From: Streptomyces sp. NRRL F-5727
Lineage (GTDB): Bacteria > Actinomycetota > Actinomycetes > Streptomycetales > Streptomycetaceae
Length of the DNA: 64,000 bases
Assembly: GCF_000719555.1 (NCBI RefSeq)
Contig: NZ_JOGX01000022.1
Span: 1-64,000 of the forward strand
Reading direction: 5' to 3'
Positions 8,637-17,164 of this stretch are shown piece after piece. The first letter of the stretch is position 1. The number at the start of each line of letters is the position of its first letter. A program made the translations under genes and the position numbers. The notes under the pieces were generated by a model. It made no database searches and had not been told where the DNA came from. It worked only from the letters and a program-made list of their open reading frames with translations.

Positions 8637-8903
8637 TCAGGGTTCCTCGGCGTGGGGCCCGGTGCCGCTCGGGGGCCTGCTGGTCGCAAGCCAGGACCGG
8701 GCCGGTTCGGCGGCGTGCGCGGTGTCGACGGTGAGGTGGAGGCGGGTGCCTCCGCCGGGGGCGGGGTAGCTGCGCTGCTCGCCGCCGGCGAAGCAGTGGC
8801 GGAGGACGTCGGCCACCATACGGGCGGCGTCCGGCGAGGCGGCGACGACGCGGACCTCCGCGTATCCCGGTGGCGGCAGGGCTTCTGGTTCGTTGCGGTC
8901 CAA
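8637..8903 (-). CDS. Small hypothetical protein between DUF5994 genes
   Basis: I place the start at a TTG (8903) preceded by AAGGACGG, giving 88 aa beginning LDRNEPEALPPPGYAEVRVV. A longer frame to 8939 exists but has no ribosome site. The sequence GYAEVRVVAASPDAARMVADVLRHCF suggests a compact alpha/beta fold. It contains no catalytic signature. The family is not recognised; its position between two DUF5994 paralogues suggests they work together. Confidence 0.62.
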   Translation of the reverse strand: MDRNEPEALPPPGYAEVRVVAASPDAARMVADVLRHCFAGGEQRSYPAPGGGTRLHLTVDTAHAAEPARSWLATSRPPSGTGPHAEEP

Positions 8904-9112
8904 GGCGGCACCGTCCTTTCCGCACCGGGGGGTGGGCACGCCCCGGTACGTCCACCGTACGTCCGGCGAGGCCGGTGCCGGGCGGCTCCCGCAGCGGGGA
9001 GCGGCGCCTCCCCGCTGCCCGTCCGGAGTACGGTGAAAGGACGGGGCCGCCCCGCACCAGCCGCGCCACCGAGGACGGCAGCGGAAGCACCCTGTGGACG
9101 GGCGGATCGGTC

Positions 9113-9646
9113 ATGACCGACGCAGGCTTCACACCCCACGTCCCCACGCCTCCGCGCCTCCTGCCGGACGAGGTCCACCGGGCCGTCGGACCGGGCACCG
9201 CGCTGCTCCGGCTGGAGACGACGGGTTCCCGGCAGAGCCTCCTCGACGGCGCGTGGTGGCCGCGCTCGCGTGACGTCGAGCGGGAGATCCCGCCGCTGAT
9301 CACGGCCCTGACCGAGCACCTCGGGCCCGTCACCCGGGTCGGCCTGGACGCCTCTGCCTGGAACGGCATCCCGACCCGCCTCGTCGTCGACGACCGGGTC
9401 GTGCACCTCGACTCCTTCCCCGTCGGCGACGACACCGTCCTGATCACCCGCGGCGACAACGACCACTTCTCCCTCATGGTCGTCCCGCCCGACACGACGC
9501 CCGAGGCCGCCCGCACGGCCATGGCCCGCGCCGTCCACGCCGACAACGTCACCCAGGCCGCCGAGATCCTCCTCGCCGAACTCCCCCACCCCACAGGCCC
9601 ACAGGCCGGCACCGCCCAGGACGACGACGCAGCCCCAGGTCAGTGA
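9113..9646 (+). CDS. DUF5994 family protein (copy 2)
   Basis: The 177-aa product carries SLLDGAWWPRSRDVEREIP near residue 45 and LMVVPPDTTPEAAR later, matching the paralogue at 7935. The stop codon TGA at 9644 lies inside a terminator hairpin that belongs to a copied tRNA-Gly 3' region. The last residues (DDDAAPGQ) are therefore encoded by that hairpin. This suggests that the C-terminus was remodelled when the tRNA-derived sequence was placed here. Confidence 0.8.
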   Translation: MTDAGFTPHVPTPPRLLPDEVHRAVGPGTALLRLETTGSRQSLLDGAWWPRSRDVEREIPPLITALTEHLGPVTRVGLDASAWNGIPTRLVVDDRVVHLDSFPVGDDTVLITRGDNDHFSLMVVPPDTTPEAARTAMARAVHADNVTQAAEILLAELPHPTGPQAGTAQDDDAAPGQ

Positions 9647-9688
9647 CCTGGGGCTTCGTCGAAGAGCGGATGACGGGAACCGAACCCG
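9620..9688 (-). repeat. Left copy of tRNA-Gly 3' end plus terminator (att-like)
   Basis: By eye, this stretch matches 17120-17188 in the same orientation at roughly 60 of 70 positions. The part 9664-9688 corresponds to the acceptor and T-arm of tRNA-Gly (GCGGATGACGGGAA, then CGAACCCG), with one change in the T-loop. Homology stops at the T-arm, so this is a fragment and not a tRNA gene. It reads as the outer attachment repeat of an insertion at the tRNA. Confidence 0.7.
9631..9655. terminator. Terminator copy resembling the tRNA-Gly terminator
   Basis: AGCCCCAGGTCA (9631-9642) pairs with TGACCTGGGGCT (9644-9655). The same hairpin with a different loop follows tRNA-Gly at 17131-17155. It overlaps the end of the DUF5994 gene. 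Confidence 0.8.
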
Positions 9689-9810
9689 AATGCCCAGAAC
9701 CGAAGCCCAGGCGGTCCCGAGAGGGCCGCGTCCGGGCGGGCCGGCTCCCCGCCCGGATGGCCGATGCTCAGCCGGACGGCGAGTTCGTCCCCCTCCTCCC
9801 GCGCCTGCCG

Positions 9811-10665
9811 TCAGAGCGTGGTCGCACGCTGCCTCGAAGCCTCCCACTCCCGGTGTTCGGCGCGGACCCGATGCCACAGCCGGGCCCGCGCGGAGGCGTC
9901 GACATCGCCCAGGTCCAGATGGAACACATCCGTCAGTACGGCGTACCACTCGGCGGCCGCGTCGATGATCCGCTCGTGCGTGCCCTCGGCGTCGATCCGG
10001 CGCAGCACGCAGCCACGGAGCATGTCCACGCCCTTGGCGTCGCGGAGCTGGACCTGGAGCACCCTGACGAATCCGGACTCGGGGGAGGACGACAGCCGGT
10101 GGTGCTCCGCGGCGAAGGAGGAGAGCTCCACGGGCTCGGGCGCGAAGACCATCGCCGCGAAGGCGCCACGGGGGTCGTGGACGAACCGCCAGCCGCCGGG
10201 AACGACCGCCGACGGGGTCATGGCATAGGTGAACGGCCCCTGGGTGTAAGTGCCTTCACGTAGCGGCAGCGGCTCGTACATGCCGCCGGCGAGCCCCGTG
10301 TCGACCAGCCACCGCTCCCCGTCGAGCCTCACGGTGAGCGCGAGATGATCACCGCCTGGTCCCGCGGGGTCCTCGACCTCGTCGTCCTGTACTCCGGCCC
10401 GGTGCAGCTCCACGTCGTATCCGAGGGCCGCCAGCAAGGCGGCGAAGGCCCCGTTGAGGTGGAAGCAGTAGCCGCCGCGCCCACGCAGGATCCTGGCCAC
10501 GGACTCCTCGGCGCCGATTCCCGTCGGGCGTTCGAGCTGGTTGTCGAGGGTCTCGTAGGGGACTCGCTCCACGTGCGCCCGGTGCAGCGCCCACAGTGCC
10601 TCGGCGGTCGGAGCCGCCGGACGGTCGACTCCCAGCACGGCCAGATACCTGTCGACGTCGATCAT
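9811..10665 (-). CDS. nat: Arylamine N-acetyltransferase
   Basis: The 284-aa enzyme has the complete NAT triad: Cys67 in RGGYCFHLN, His107 in GGDHLALTV and Asp122 in WLVDTGLAG. It transfers acetyl (or another acyl) from CoA to arylamines, hydrazines or an aromatic intermediate. Length is typical. The ATG at 10665 has a GAGGGGG ribosome site. In actinomycetes, relatives act in xenobiotic acetylation or as amide synthases in natural-product pathways, but no biosynthetic cluster is visible here. Confidence 0.94.
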   Translation of the reverse strand: MIDVDRYLAVLGVDRPAAPTAEALWALHRAHVERVPYETLDNQLERPTGIGAEESVARILRGRGGYCFHLNGAFAALLAALGYDVELHRAGVQDDEVEDPAGPGGDHLALTVRLDGERWLVDTGLAGGMYEPLPLREGTYTQGPFTYAMTPSAVVPGGWRFVHDPRGAFAAMVFAPEPVELSSFAAEHHRLSSSPESGFVRVLQVQLRDAKGVDMLRGCVLRRIDAEGTHERIIDAAAEWYAVLTDVFHLDLGDVDASARARLWHRVRAEHREWEASRQRATTL

Positions 10666-10834
10666 GGTCCCCCTCGTTGATTCGAATGCACGATCACTCT
10701 GGACTGGGCCCCTGCAGGCGGCCAGGGGCTCGCATTACACGGCCCTCGGAGCAAGACCGAGAACAGTCGGCGAGCGCTGCCGAAGCGCCTCGGCCGCGAC
10801 GCCGCCGAGTTCACCGTCCCCTCCGGCGGTCCGG

Positions 10835-11494
10835 CTAGACACGCGCCAGCCGGACGAGTACCGCGGTGAGTGCGACGAGGCCGAACGCCGCCCCCGCGGT
10901 GAAGGCGAGTACCGAGGCCGCCGAGCCGGCGAACCCGGCCAGGACGCCCACCGGGGCGAGGCGGCAGGCGATCGCCCAGCCCCGCTGCCCGCGACCTGCG
11001 AAGTGGCGGGCCAGGACGAGGAACGCGGCGCACAGGGCGAGGTAGCCGACCATGCCGGCGGCCATGTGCACCGCGCCGTGCGTGCTCAGCGTGGGGGTCG
11101 CGGAGTCCGGTGTGCCGACGGGGAAGCCGGCCCCGGGGTCGGCGGCGAACACCCCGCTGACCAGGAACGAGGTACCGAACACGCCGACCAGCCAGGGCGC
11201 AGCACGACGGCCGCGGCCCTCGCCCAGCGCATTCCGCAGTCCGACCGCCCCGGCGATCAGGAGGCTGCCCGCGACGAGGAAACCGGTCACCTGGATCCAG
11301 CCCAGGTCGCCGAGGCTGAGCTGGCTGATGGCGTTGCGCCTGAAGTCGAATCCCTCCCGTGTGAGGCCCTGGACGAGCCCCATGGCCAGGAACAGGGGGC
11401 CCGCCGCGGCGCCGGCCAGCAGAGCCCGCCGCGCCGACCGGGTCGCAGGCACGGAGGAGGCGGCGGTGCGGGAGGTGCTGATCGTGTCGGTCAT
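10835..11494 (-). CDS. DUF998 family membrane protein
   Basis: The 219-aa protein shows about six hydrophobic helices. It has the family pattern of an N-terminal Ala/Gly/Leu helix and then the segment DFRRNAISQLSLGDLGWIQ, which is characteristic of DUF998. The ATG at 11494 is preceded by GAAGG. It lies between NAT and the S9 peptidase on the same strand, but the gaps (about 160 bp each side) leave operon membership open. Function is unknown. Confidence 0.85.
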   Translation of the reverse strand: MTDTISTSRTAASSVPATRSARRALLAGAAAGPLFLAMGLVQGLTREGFDFRRNAISQLSLGDLGWIQVTGFLVAGSLLIAGAVGLRNALGEGRGRRAAPWLVGVFGTSFLVSGVFAADPGAGFPVGTPDSATPTLSTHGAVHMAAGMVGYLALCAAFLVLARHFAGRGQRGWAIACRLAPVGVLAGFAGSAASVLAFTAGAAFGLVALTAVLVRLARV

Positions 11495-11651
11495 GGCGTG
11501 CCTTCCTGGTCCGCCGCGCGCCCGGGGTCCGGGGGCGCGGCACGGGAATCTCGTTGCCTGTCATGACCGCGGGAGGTGCCCGAACTCATCGGTCCGGGCG
11601 CGGCGGTCCGGGTCGGAAGGACGGCCGTCGGCCGTCCGGCGCGCGTCGCGG

Positions 11652-13943
11652 TCAGGAGAACAGTTCGGCGAGCATCTCGGGGCTGACGGCGATGGGAGCG
11701 GGTCGGTAGGCGGGGGGCTGCGTGCCCGTCAGTTCGCGGACCAGGAAGTCCCAGCAGCGCTTGCGGACGTGGGCCAGGTGGTCGATGAAGGTGTGCTCGG
11801 CCCCGGGCACGACGAACAGCTCGAAGTCCTTGTCCGCGGCGATCAGCCGGTCCGCGAGCCGCAGCGTCTGGTCCGGGTGGACCTGGTCGTCCATCTCGCC
11901 GTGGACGAGCAGCAGCTTGCCCGCCAGCCGGTCCGCGAGGTGCAGGTTCGAGGTGCGGGCCCACGCCTCGGAGGCGTCGGCGCCGTCGTACGTCTCCACG
12001 AAGCCCAGGTTGAAGTGGGGGGCGTCGTGCGAGCCCGAGAGGGCGACTCCCGCCTTGAACACCTCGGGGAAGTCCAGCATCGCGCGGGCCGCGGCGAAGC
12101 CGCCTCCGGAGTGGCCGAACACGCCCAGCCGGTCCAGGTCCATCCACGGCCGCGTCTCGGCCAGCTGCCTCAGCGCCGCGACGTGGTCGGCGAGGCCGCC
12201 CGCGTCCCCCAGGCGGCCGTAGGAGGCGTCGTGGAACGCCTTGTCCCGGCCAGGGGTGCCGCGTCCGTCGAGCGCCACCACGACGAAGCCCAGCGCCGCG
12301 AGGGGTTCGGCGTCGAGGCCCATCCCACCGGGGTCGAAGGACGGGGCGACCCGGTTCACCTGGGGGCCCGGGTAGACGTGGTCCACGACGGGGTAGCGCT
12401 GGGCGGGGTCGAACGCCCGCGGCCGGTACAGCACGCCGTAGATGTCCGTCACCCCGTCGGCCGCCTTGACGCGGAACCGTTCCGGTGCCGCCCAGCCGGT
12501 GGCGGTGAGCCTGCCGACGTCGGCGCGCTCCAGCTCGACCAGGACGCGGCCGGTCCAGTCGCGGACGCTGGTCACCGGCGGGGTGTCGACGGTGGACGCG
12601 GAGTCGACGAAGTACTCCTGGTCGGCGGAGACGGTGACCTCGTGGTCCAGTGCGTCGTCCGTGAGCACGGCGAAGCCCGAGCCGTCCAGGCCGACCCGGC
12701 ACACCGTACGCCGGTACGGGTCCTCCTCGACCAGTCCGGAGGCGGTGAAGTACACCACCCGCGCCGCTTCGTCGACGCGCAGGATCCGCCGCACGGCCCA
12801 CGGCCCGGAGGTGACCTGCCCCAGCAGCCCGCCGGTCCGCAGGTCGTAGCGGTACAGGTGGCCCCAGCCGTCCCGCTGGGAGTACCAGAGGACCTCGTCG
12901 GCCAGCACGCGCACGATCGGCGGCTCGTACTGCCACTGGTTCGGCTCCACACGGGTGGGTCCCGTCTCGGTGAGCACGGTGGTGACCTCGCCGGTGACCG
13001 GGTCCAGCCGGTACAGGGTGAGCGTGCGCAGGTCACGAGGCCGGCCGAGGTAGTACACCGCCGAGCCGTCCTCGGCCCACCACGCCCACTGGAGCGTGAT
13101 CGGTGACAGCTGCGGCATGAGCAGCGGCTCGGCCTGCGCGCGGACCACCGTTCCCGCGGCGACGTCCAGCACGACGAGCTCGGCCAGCGGTACGTGCTCG
13201 TCCCCCGGGTAGGCGTACCGCTGGGTGTGCAGGGCCGGGGCACCACCGTCGGCGGGCCTGGCCTCCACCAGGTGGGTCTGCCGGACGCCGCGCTCGTCGG
13301 TGCGGTGGGCCAGAACCTTCGTCGAGTCGGGCGACCAGGCCACGGCGGGCGGCAGGTACGGCAGTCCGATCTTGCGCAGCAGGGTGCCGTTCGCCGTGCA
13401 GTCCGGGCCGGTGCCGTACGCGTGGCCCGGCGCGCCGTCCGTGGTCAGCGCCCACTCGCGGCCGTCGGAGAGCGAACGCGCCCACAGGTCGTGTCCTCGC
13501 CGCGCGACCACGGTCTTCCCGTCGGGTGACGGCACGTCGAGGGGGCTGCCGGGCGGAGTGAACTCGGCGGGCTCGCAGGTGTAGTCGGTCAGACGGCAGC
13601 GCCAGTACGCGCCGAACGCGTCGAACGCGACGGCGTCCCCAGCCGGTGCTATCGCGGTGATCGGCAGGTACTCGGTGTCGACCTGCTGCCCGGAGGCGGC
13701 GGCGAGCGAGGCGGCGAGCCGGGCGTGGTCGAAGGCCGGCTCACGGGTGCCCGCCGCCGGGTCGACCCGTACGAAGCGTCTGCCGGCGCCGTTGCCCACC
13801 GCGTACCAGAAGCGGGTGCCTCCATCGGTCCACTGCGGTCGGACCTTGTCCCCGACGACGAGCTCCCCGGGGCGGGCGGGCCGGCGGAGGAGCCGCTCCG
13901 CGGCCTGGTAGTCCTGAGTGGTGATGCGGGTCGTGCTCGTCAC
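11652..13943 (-). CDS. S9 family prolyl oligopeptidase / DPP-IV-like peptidase
   Basis: The 763-aa protein has an N-terminal beta-propeller (to about residue 480, with WD-like repeats such as DLWARSLSDG) and a C-terminal alpha/beta hydrolase domain. The triad is Ser612 in GHSGGG, Asp685 in HGEMDDQV and His717 in GAEHTF. No signal peptide is present, so it should be cytoplasmic. It is expected to release dipeptides or cleave short peptides after proline or alanine. The GTG start has an AAGGAG site. The DUF4097 gene lies 33 bp upstream on the same strand, so the two are probably co-transcribed. Confidence 0.92.
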   Translation of the reverse strand: MTSTTRITTQDYQAAERLLRRPARPGELVVGDKVRPQWTDGGTRFWYAVGNGAGRRFVRVDPAAGTREPAFDHARLAASLAAASGQQVDTEYLPITAIAPAGDAVAFDAFGAYWRCRLTDYTCEPAEFTPPGSPLDVPSPDGKTVVARRGHDLWARSLSDGREWALTTDGAPGHAYGTGPDCTANGTLLRKIGLPYLPPAVAWSPDSTKVLAHRTDERGVRQTHLVEARPADGGAPALHTQRYAYPGDEHVPLAELVVLDVAAGTVVRAQAEPLLMPQLSPITLQWAWWAEDGSAVYYLGRPRDLRTLTLYRLDPVTGEVTTVLTETGPTRVEPNQWQYEPPIVRVLADEVLWYSQRDGWGHLYRYDLRTGGLLGQVTSGPWAVRRILRVDEAARVVYFTASGLVEEDPYRRTVCRVGLDGSGFAVLTDDALDHEVTVSADQEYFVDSASTVDTPPVTSVRDWTGRVLVELERADVGRLTATGWAAPERFRVKAADGVTDIYGVLYRPRAFDPAQRYPVVDHVYPGPQVNRVAPSFDPGGMGLDAEPLAALGFVVVALDGRGTPGRDKAFHDASYGRLGDAGGLADHVAALRQLAETRPWMDLDRLGVFGHSGGGFAAARAMLDFPEVFKAGVALSGSHDAPHFNLGFVETYDGADASEAWARTSNLHLADRLAGKLLLVHGEMDDQVHPDQTLRLADRLIAADKDFELFVVPGAEHTFIDHLAHVRKRCWDFLVRELTGTQPPAYRPAPIAVSPEMLAELFS

Positions 13944-13976
13944 GGTGGTGCTCCTTGGGACTGCGGAGGTCGGCGG

Positions 13977-14648
13977 TCAGATGCTGCGGGCGGTGATGTC
14001 GCCGTAGGACGTGGTCGCGTGGATGGTCAGGCCCGCGGCGTCCCCTTCGGCGTTGTCGAGCGAGTTGTGGATACGGCCGTAGGCGGTGCCGGCGTCCAGG
14101 GAGGCGGAGACCCCCCGGGCGGCGCCTACCGAGATCCCGCCGTGCTCGGTGCTCAGGACGACCGAGCCGGTCACGGCCTCGGCGACGTGGATGGCGCCCT
14201 CCTGGGTGCTGATCCGCGCGGGACCGCCCAGGCGGCCGACCGAGACGTCGCCGGAGTGAAGCGTGAGGTGGGCGCTGGCGGTCTCGTCGAGCTCGACCCT
14301 GCCCCGCGCACCCTCGAAGGCGATGTCGCCGAGCCTGCCGGCGCTCCGGAGATCGACGTCTGCCGTCTTCGCCTCGACACGGGAACCGGCGGGGAGGTGC
14401 ACGGTCACCGCGATGGATCCGGAGCTGCCGAGGAGCTGGTTCCTCCCGGCCGGGGCCGCGATGCGCAGGACGCCGTCGCCGTACGCGACCGTGGTCTGCT
14501 CCGCCGCCCGCGCGTCGCGGGGCTTCGAGGCATCCGCGGGCAGGACCTCGACCACGGTGTCGACTCGGTCGGTGGCGACGAGTCGGATGTGCCCCGAAGG
14601 GACGTCGAGGATGGCGGCGATGGTGTCGGGGGTGTCGAACTTCTGCAT
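13977..14648 (-). CDS. DUF4097-type beta-helix protein
   Basis: The 223-aa protein is built from short beta repeats rich in Gly, Asp and Val (GDVSVGRLGGPARI, then GAIHVAEAVTGSVVL), the pattern of DUF4097/adhesin-like beta-helices. No signal peptide or membrane segment is seen. The ATG has an AAGGAG site. In Streptomyces this family often follows a small DNA-binding antitoxin-like gene, but no such gene is found upstream here; the region is instead a junction of gene fragments. It is probably co-transcribed with the S9 peptidase. Confidence 0.82.
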   Translation of the reverse strand: MQKFDTPDTIAAILDVPSGHIRLVATDRVDTVVEVLPADASKPRDARAAEQTTVAYGDGVLRIAAPAGRNQLLGSSGSIAVTVHLPAGSRVEAKTADVDLRSAGRLGDIAFEGARGRVELDETASAHLTLHSGDVSVGRLGGPARISTQEGAIHVAEAVTGSVVLSTEHGGISVGAARGVSASLDAGTAYGRIHNSLDNAEGDAAGLTIHATTSYGDITARSI

Positions 14649-14762
14649 GACGCTCTCCTTGTGCCAGTCGTTTCCGATGCGAGAAAGCTACGTTGCGTTC
14701 AGAAAATCGTCAACGCATATAAGGTCGACAACTGGCATACATGCAGGTGGAGGTCGACAATT

Positions 14763-14793
14763 CGTTGCAATGGATCGAAGATTCAATGCAACG
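14763..14793. promoter_or_regulatory. Inverted repeat upstream of DUF4097 gene
   Basis: CGTTGCA (14763-14769) and TGCAACG (14787-14793) form an inverted repeat with a 17-bp spacer. It sits in an unusually AT-rich stretch (14690-14800) that also holds two GGTCGACAA copies. This is probably the promoter/operator region of the DUF4097-S9 peptidase transcript. The regulator is unknown. Confidence 0.45.
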
Positions 14794-14831
14794 CCTGCCT
14801 AGGTGTCGTTGCACCGGAGTGGAGGTGAAGG

Positions 14832-14970
14832 CTAAGGCCGGGGCGGTGTGGTGCCGGCCGGCGGTGTCCACTCGGTGAGCTCGACCACGACGCCATTGGG
14901 ATCGGTGAGCCGGAACAGCCGCTCGCCCCACGGCTCTCGGCGGATCCGACCGTCGACGCCCTTGCGCAGA
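14832..14970 (-). pseudogene. C-terminal fragment of a VOC/glyoxalase-family gene
   Basis: Minus-strand translation of this stretch reads GVDGRIRREPWGERLFRL, then TDPNGVVVELTEW. This is the C-terminal strand pattern of VOC-family proteins, including the metal-ligand Glu in VELTEW. No N-terminal half exists upstream; the homology ends where the LysR fragment begins on the other strand. I treat it as a relic. Confidence 0.6.
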
Positions 14971-15450
14971 GGCGAGATCGACCTGCTGCTCGCCTGGCTT
15001 CCCGTCGAGGAACCGGATCTCTCCGTGGGGCCGGTGCTGTTCCGGGAGTCCCGCGTCGCGGCGGTCTCGTCCGACCACAGACTCGCGGACCGGAAGTCGG
15101 CGTCGGTGGAGGTGTTCGCCGACTGCGGGGTGATCGGCGACGAGTCGCCGCTCCCCGAATACTGGGACGACGCCTTCATGCCCTTCTACGCGCCCAGTGG
15201 GCGGAAGATCGAACGAAGTCACAATGCCGCGAATCTGGAGGAGCTGTTCGCCATCATCTCCTCCGGCGACGCCGTCCATGCCATGGCTGCCCATGCCACC
15301 CGTTTCCATGTGCGCCCCGACATCGCCTATCTGCACCTCCACGACGCCCCGCCGCTGAGCTGGGGCCTGGTCTGGCGGTCTGACGACGACAGCGCGATGG
15401 TCCGGGCGTTCGTCCGCACCGCCCGCGAACTCGGGACGATGTCGCTGTGA
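14967..15450 (+). pseudogene. Truncated LysR-type regulator (effector domain only)
   Basis: From about 14967 the plus strand encodes LRRGEIDLLLAWLPVEEPDL and continues through a normal LysR effector domain (VLFRESRVAAVSSDHRLAD) to a stop at 15450. The winged-helix N-terminus (about 90 residues) is missing; upstream sequence is the opposite-strand VOC relic. Without the DNA-binding domain it cannot act as a regulator. This fits decay or a recombination junction inside the accessory segment. Confidence 0.65.
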
Positions 15451-15523
15451 GGCGGGAGGCGGGCGAGGGTCCACGGCCCACGACCCGCACGCGGGCCGGT
15501 TCGGTCGGGGACCCGTCGGCGAG

Positions 15524-16234
15524 TTAGGCGACGAGGCCCAACGACCTCACCAGCGAGGTGAGTTCGGCATGGAAGATCTTGTTCGGTGAGAGCGTCTGGG
15601 CGCGCAGATGGCCGTAGACCTCCAGCGCGACCAAACCGTGCAGGTGCCCCCAGATCCTCAGTGCCAGGGCCACCCCTGCCGGAGGCAGCCCGGGAAACGC
15701 CGGACGGACCTTGTCGAGGAGGCCCGGGTCGAAGTCGCCCCAGCCGAAGTCGTCCTCTCCGTACACCTGTCCGGCGGCGCCCCAGGCCGCGTCGGCCAGG
15801 CCGGCGATGCCTACGCAGACCCGCCGGGCGGCGTCCGGCGCGGCACCGCCCTCCGGGGCCCGGTAGCCGGGGACGGGGTCGCCGTAGACCAGCCGGAAGC
15901 CCTCGGGGTTGGCCAGCGCCCAGTCGCGAAAGGCGTGTGCCCATGCCTGTACGCGCTGTGCGGGGGCGTCCTCCGCCGAGGCTGCCCAGGCGGCGTCGAC
16001 GGCGTCGGCGAGCACGGTGTAGACGTCCGCGATGAGGGCGGTGACCAGGTCGTCGCGGGTGGCGAAGTAGCCGTAGATGGCATTGGCCGTCATGCCCATC
16101 TCGCGGGCGATCGCCCGCAGGGTGATCGCGTCGGGGCCGCCCGCTCTCATCAGCTCCAGGGCTGTGCGCTTGATGTCGGCGGTCGTCTCGGCCCGCAGTC
16201 GCTCGCGTCGTCCGGTGCTTCGGGTAGCTGCCAC
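15524..16234 (-). CDS. TetR family regulator with WHG-type C-terminus
   Basis: The 236-aa product has a TetR helix-turn-helix at about residues 17-62 (ITLRAIAREMGMTANAIYGYF). The C-terminal domain contains WAHAFRDWALANPEGFRLVYG, typical of TetR_C_13/WHG regulators. It starts at a GTG. It is divergent from the NAD(P)-binding protein gene at 16365, with an inverted repeat between them, so that gene is its likely target. The inducer is unknown. Confidence 0.9.
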   Translation of the reverse strand: MAATRSTGRRERLRAETTADIKRTALELMRAGGPDAITLRAIAREMGMTANAIYGYFATRDDLVTALIADVYTVLADAVDAAWAASAEDAPAQRVQAWAHAFRDWALANPEGFRLVYGDPVPGYRAPEGGAAPDAARRVCVGIAGLADAAWGAAGQVYGEDDFGWGDFDPGLLDKVRPAFPGLPPAGVALALRIWGHLHGLVALEVYGHLRAQTLSPNKIFHAELTSLVRSLGLVA

Positions 16235-16274
16235 AGGCGCACTCTACAGCGTCACGATGCCGCCCCCCGTGCAT

Positions 16275-16295
16275 AAACTTCACGCTGTATAGTTT
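16275..16295. promoter_or_regulatory. Candidate operator of the 15.5-kb TetR regulator
   Basis: AAACT (16275-16279) and AGTTT (16291-16295) form an inverted repeat centred between the divergent TetR and NAD(P)-binding genes, in a short AT-rich patch that should hold both promoters. Confidence 0.5.
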
Positions 16296-16364
16296 CGAAA
16301 CGGCGTGAGGAATCACGTCTCTTGCCGACCAAGGCAAGGCCACGGCGTGAACCAAGGGGGAACC

Positions 16365-17066
16365 ATGCACATCGGCGTCATCGGAGCCACCGGCACCATC
16401 GGTAGCCGCGTCGTCGACGAGGCCCTTCAGCGCGGCCATCGCGTCCAGGCGTTCAGCCGGGACGCCTCCGGAGTCACCGACCGGCGAGAGAGCCTCCGCT
16501 GGGCGAGCGTCGACGTTCTGGACGCCACGAGCATCACCGCGGTCCTGCCCGGCCTGGACGTCCTGATCAGCTGCTTCCAGCCCGGGAACGCGGCCAAGGA
16601 CTTCGACGACACCGTCCGGCGTTCCATCGCCGACCCGACTGCCTACGCGACCGCCGCTCAGAATCTGCTCAAGGCCCTGGAGGCCCACCCTCGCACCCGG
16701 CTGATCGTCGTCGGCGGAGCCGGCAGCCTGGAGATCGCGCCGGGTGTCGTCCGCGCGGACCACGGGGAACTCGTTCATGCGTCGCTCGACGAACTCGGCC
16801 TGCCCCGCCAGTACGCCGCCGCCGTGCGCGGCCACCGGGAGGCGCTGAACGTTCTGCGCGTTTCGAACCGGCTCTGGACCTACTTCAGTCCCGCGGAGCA
16901 GATCGCCCCCGGCGAGCGCACCGGCCGCTTCCGTATCGGCACGGACCAGCCAGTGCGGGACGCCGACGGCGTGAGCCGGATCTCGGCGGAGGATGCCGCG
17001 GTCGCGCTGGTGGACGAGGCGGAACTGCCTCGTTTCGTCCAGCGTCGTTTCACCGTCGGATATTGA
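16365..17066 (+). CDS. NAD(P)H-binding (NmrA-like) protein
   Basis: The 233-aa product opens with the Rossmann motif GVIGATGTIGSRVV at residues 4-17, typical of the atypical short-chain NAD(P)-binding family (PF13460). Its length matches the family. The ATG at 16365 has a strong AAGGGGGA site; the frame extends upstream without support. It probably acts as a cytoplasmic oxidoreductase or redox sensor. It is likely controlled by the divergent TetR gene. Its end lies about 100 bp before tRNA-Gly, at the right edge of the putative insertion. Confidence 0.85.
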   Translation: MHIGVIGATGTIGSRVVDEALQRGHRVQAFSRDASGVTDRRESLRWASVDVLDATSITAVLPGLDVLISCFQPGNAAKDFDDTVRRSIADPTAYATAAQNLLKALEAHPRTRLIVVGGAGSLEIAPGVVRADHGELVHASLDELGLPRQYAAAVRGHREALNVLRVSNRLWTYFSPAEQIAPGERTGRFRIGTDQPVRDADGVSRISAEDAAVALVDEAELPRFVQRRFTVGY

Positions 17067-17130
17067 GCCGACCCTCCCAGTCGGGCCGCGCACCGCTGCC
17101 CGCATTGTGAGCAGGTCTGAACAACGACGA

Positions 17131-17155
17131 AGCCCCAGGTCTCCGACCTGGGGCT
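17131..17155 (-). terminator. tRNA-Gly terminator
   Basis: AGCCCCAGGTC and GACCTGGGGCT pair around a TCC loop, just downstream of the tRNA (minus strand). It is nearly identical to the hairpin at 9631-9655. Confidence 0.85.
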
Positions 17156-17164
17156 TCGTTCAAG

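Larger units (their letters stand above)
9656..17164. mobile_element. Putative decayed insertion at tRNA-Gly(CCC)
   Basis: The segment lies between a tRNA-Gly 3'-end copy (9620-9688) and the intact tRNA-Gly (17165-17235). Both are in the same orientation, as expected for integration at a tRNA 3' end. It carries accessory-type genes and two truncated gene fragments but no integrase, excisionase or replication gene. It may be a decayed element, or a tRNA duplication with later insertions. The boundaries are seen; the mobility history is inferred. Confidence 0.5.

Noticed and set aside
9664..9688. A second tRNA-Gly gene
   Set aside because: Only the acceptor 3' strand and T-arm are present; anticodon and D-arms are missing.
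9656..17164. Prophage or conjugative element at tRNA-Gly
   Set aside because: No phage structural, replication, transfer or integrase gene is present; only the att-like repeat supports mobility.
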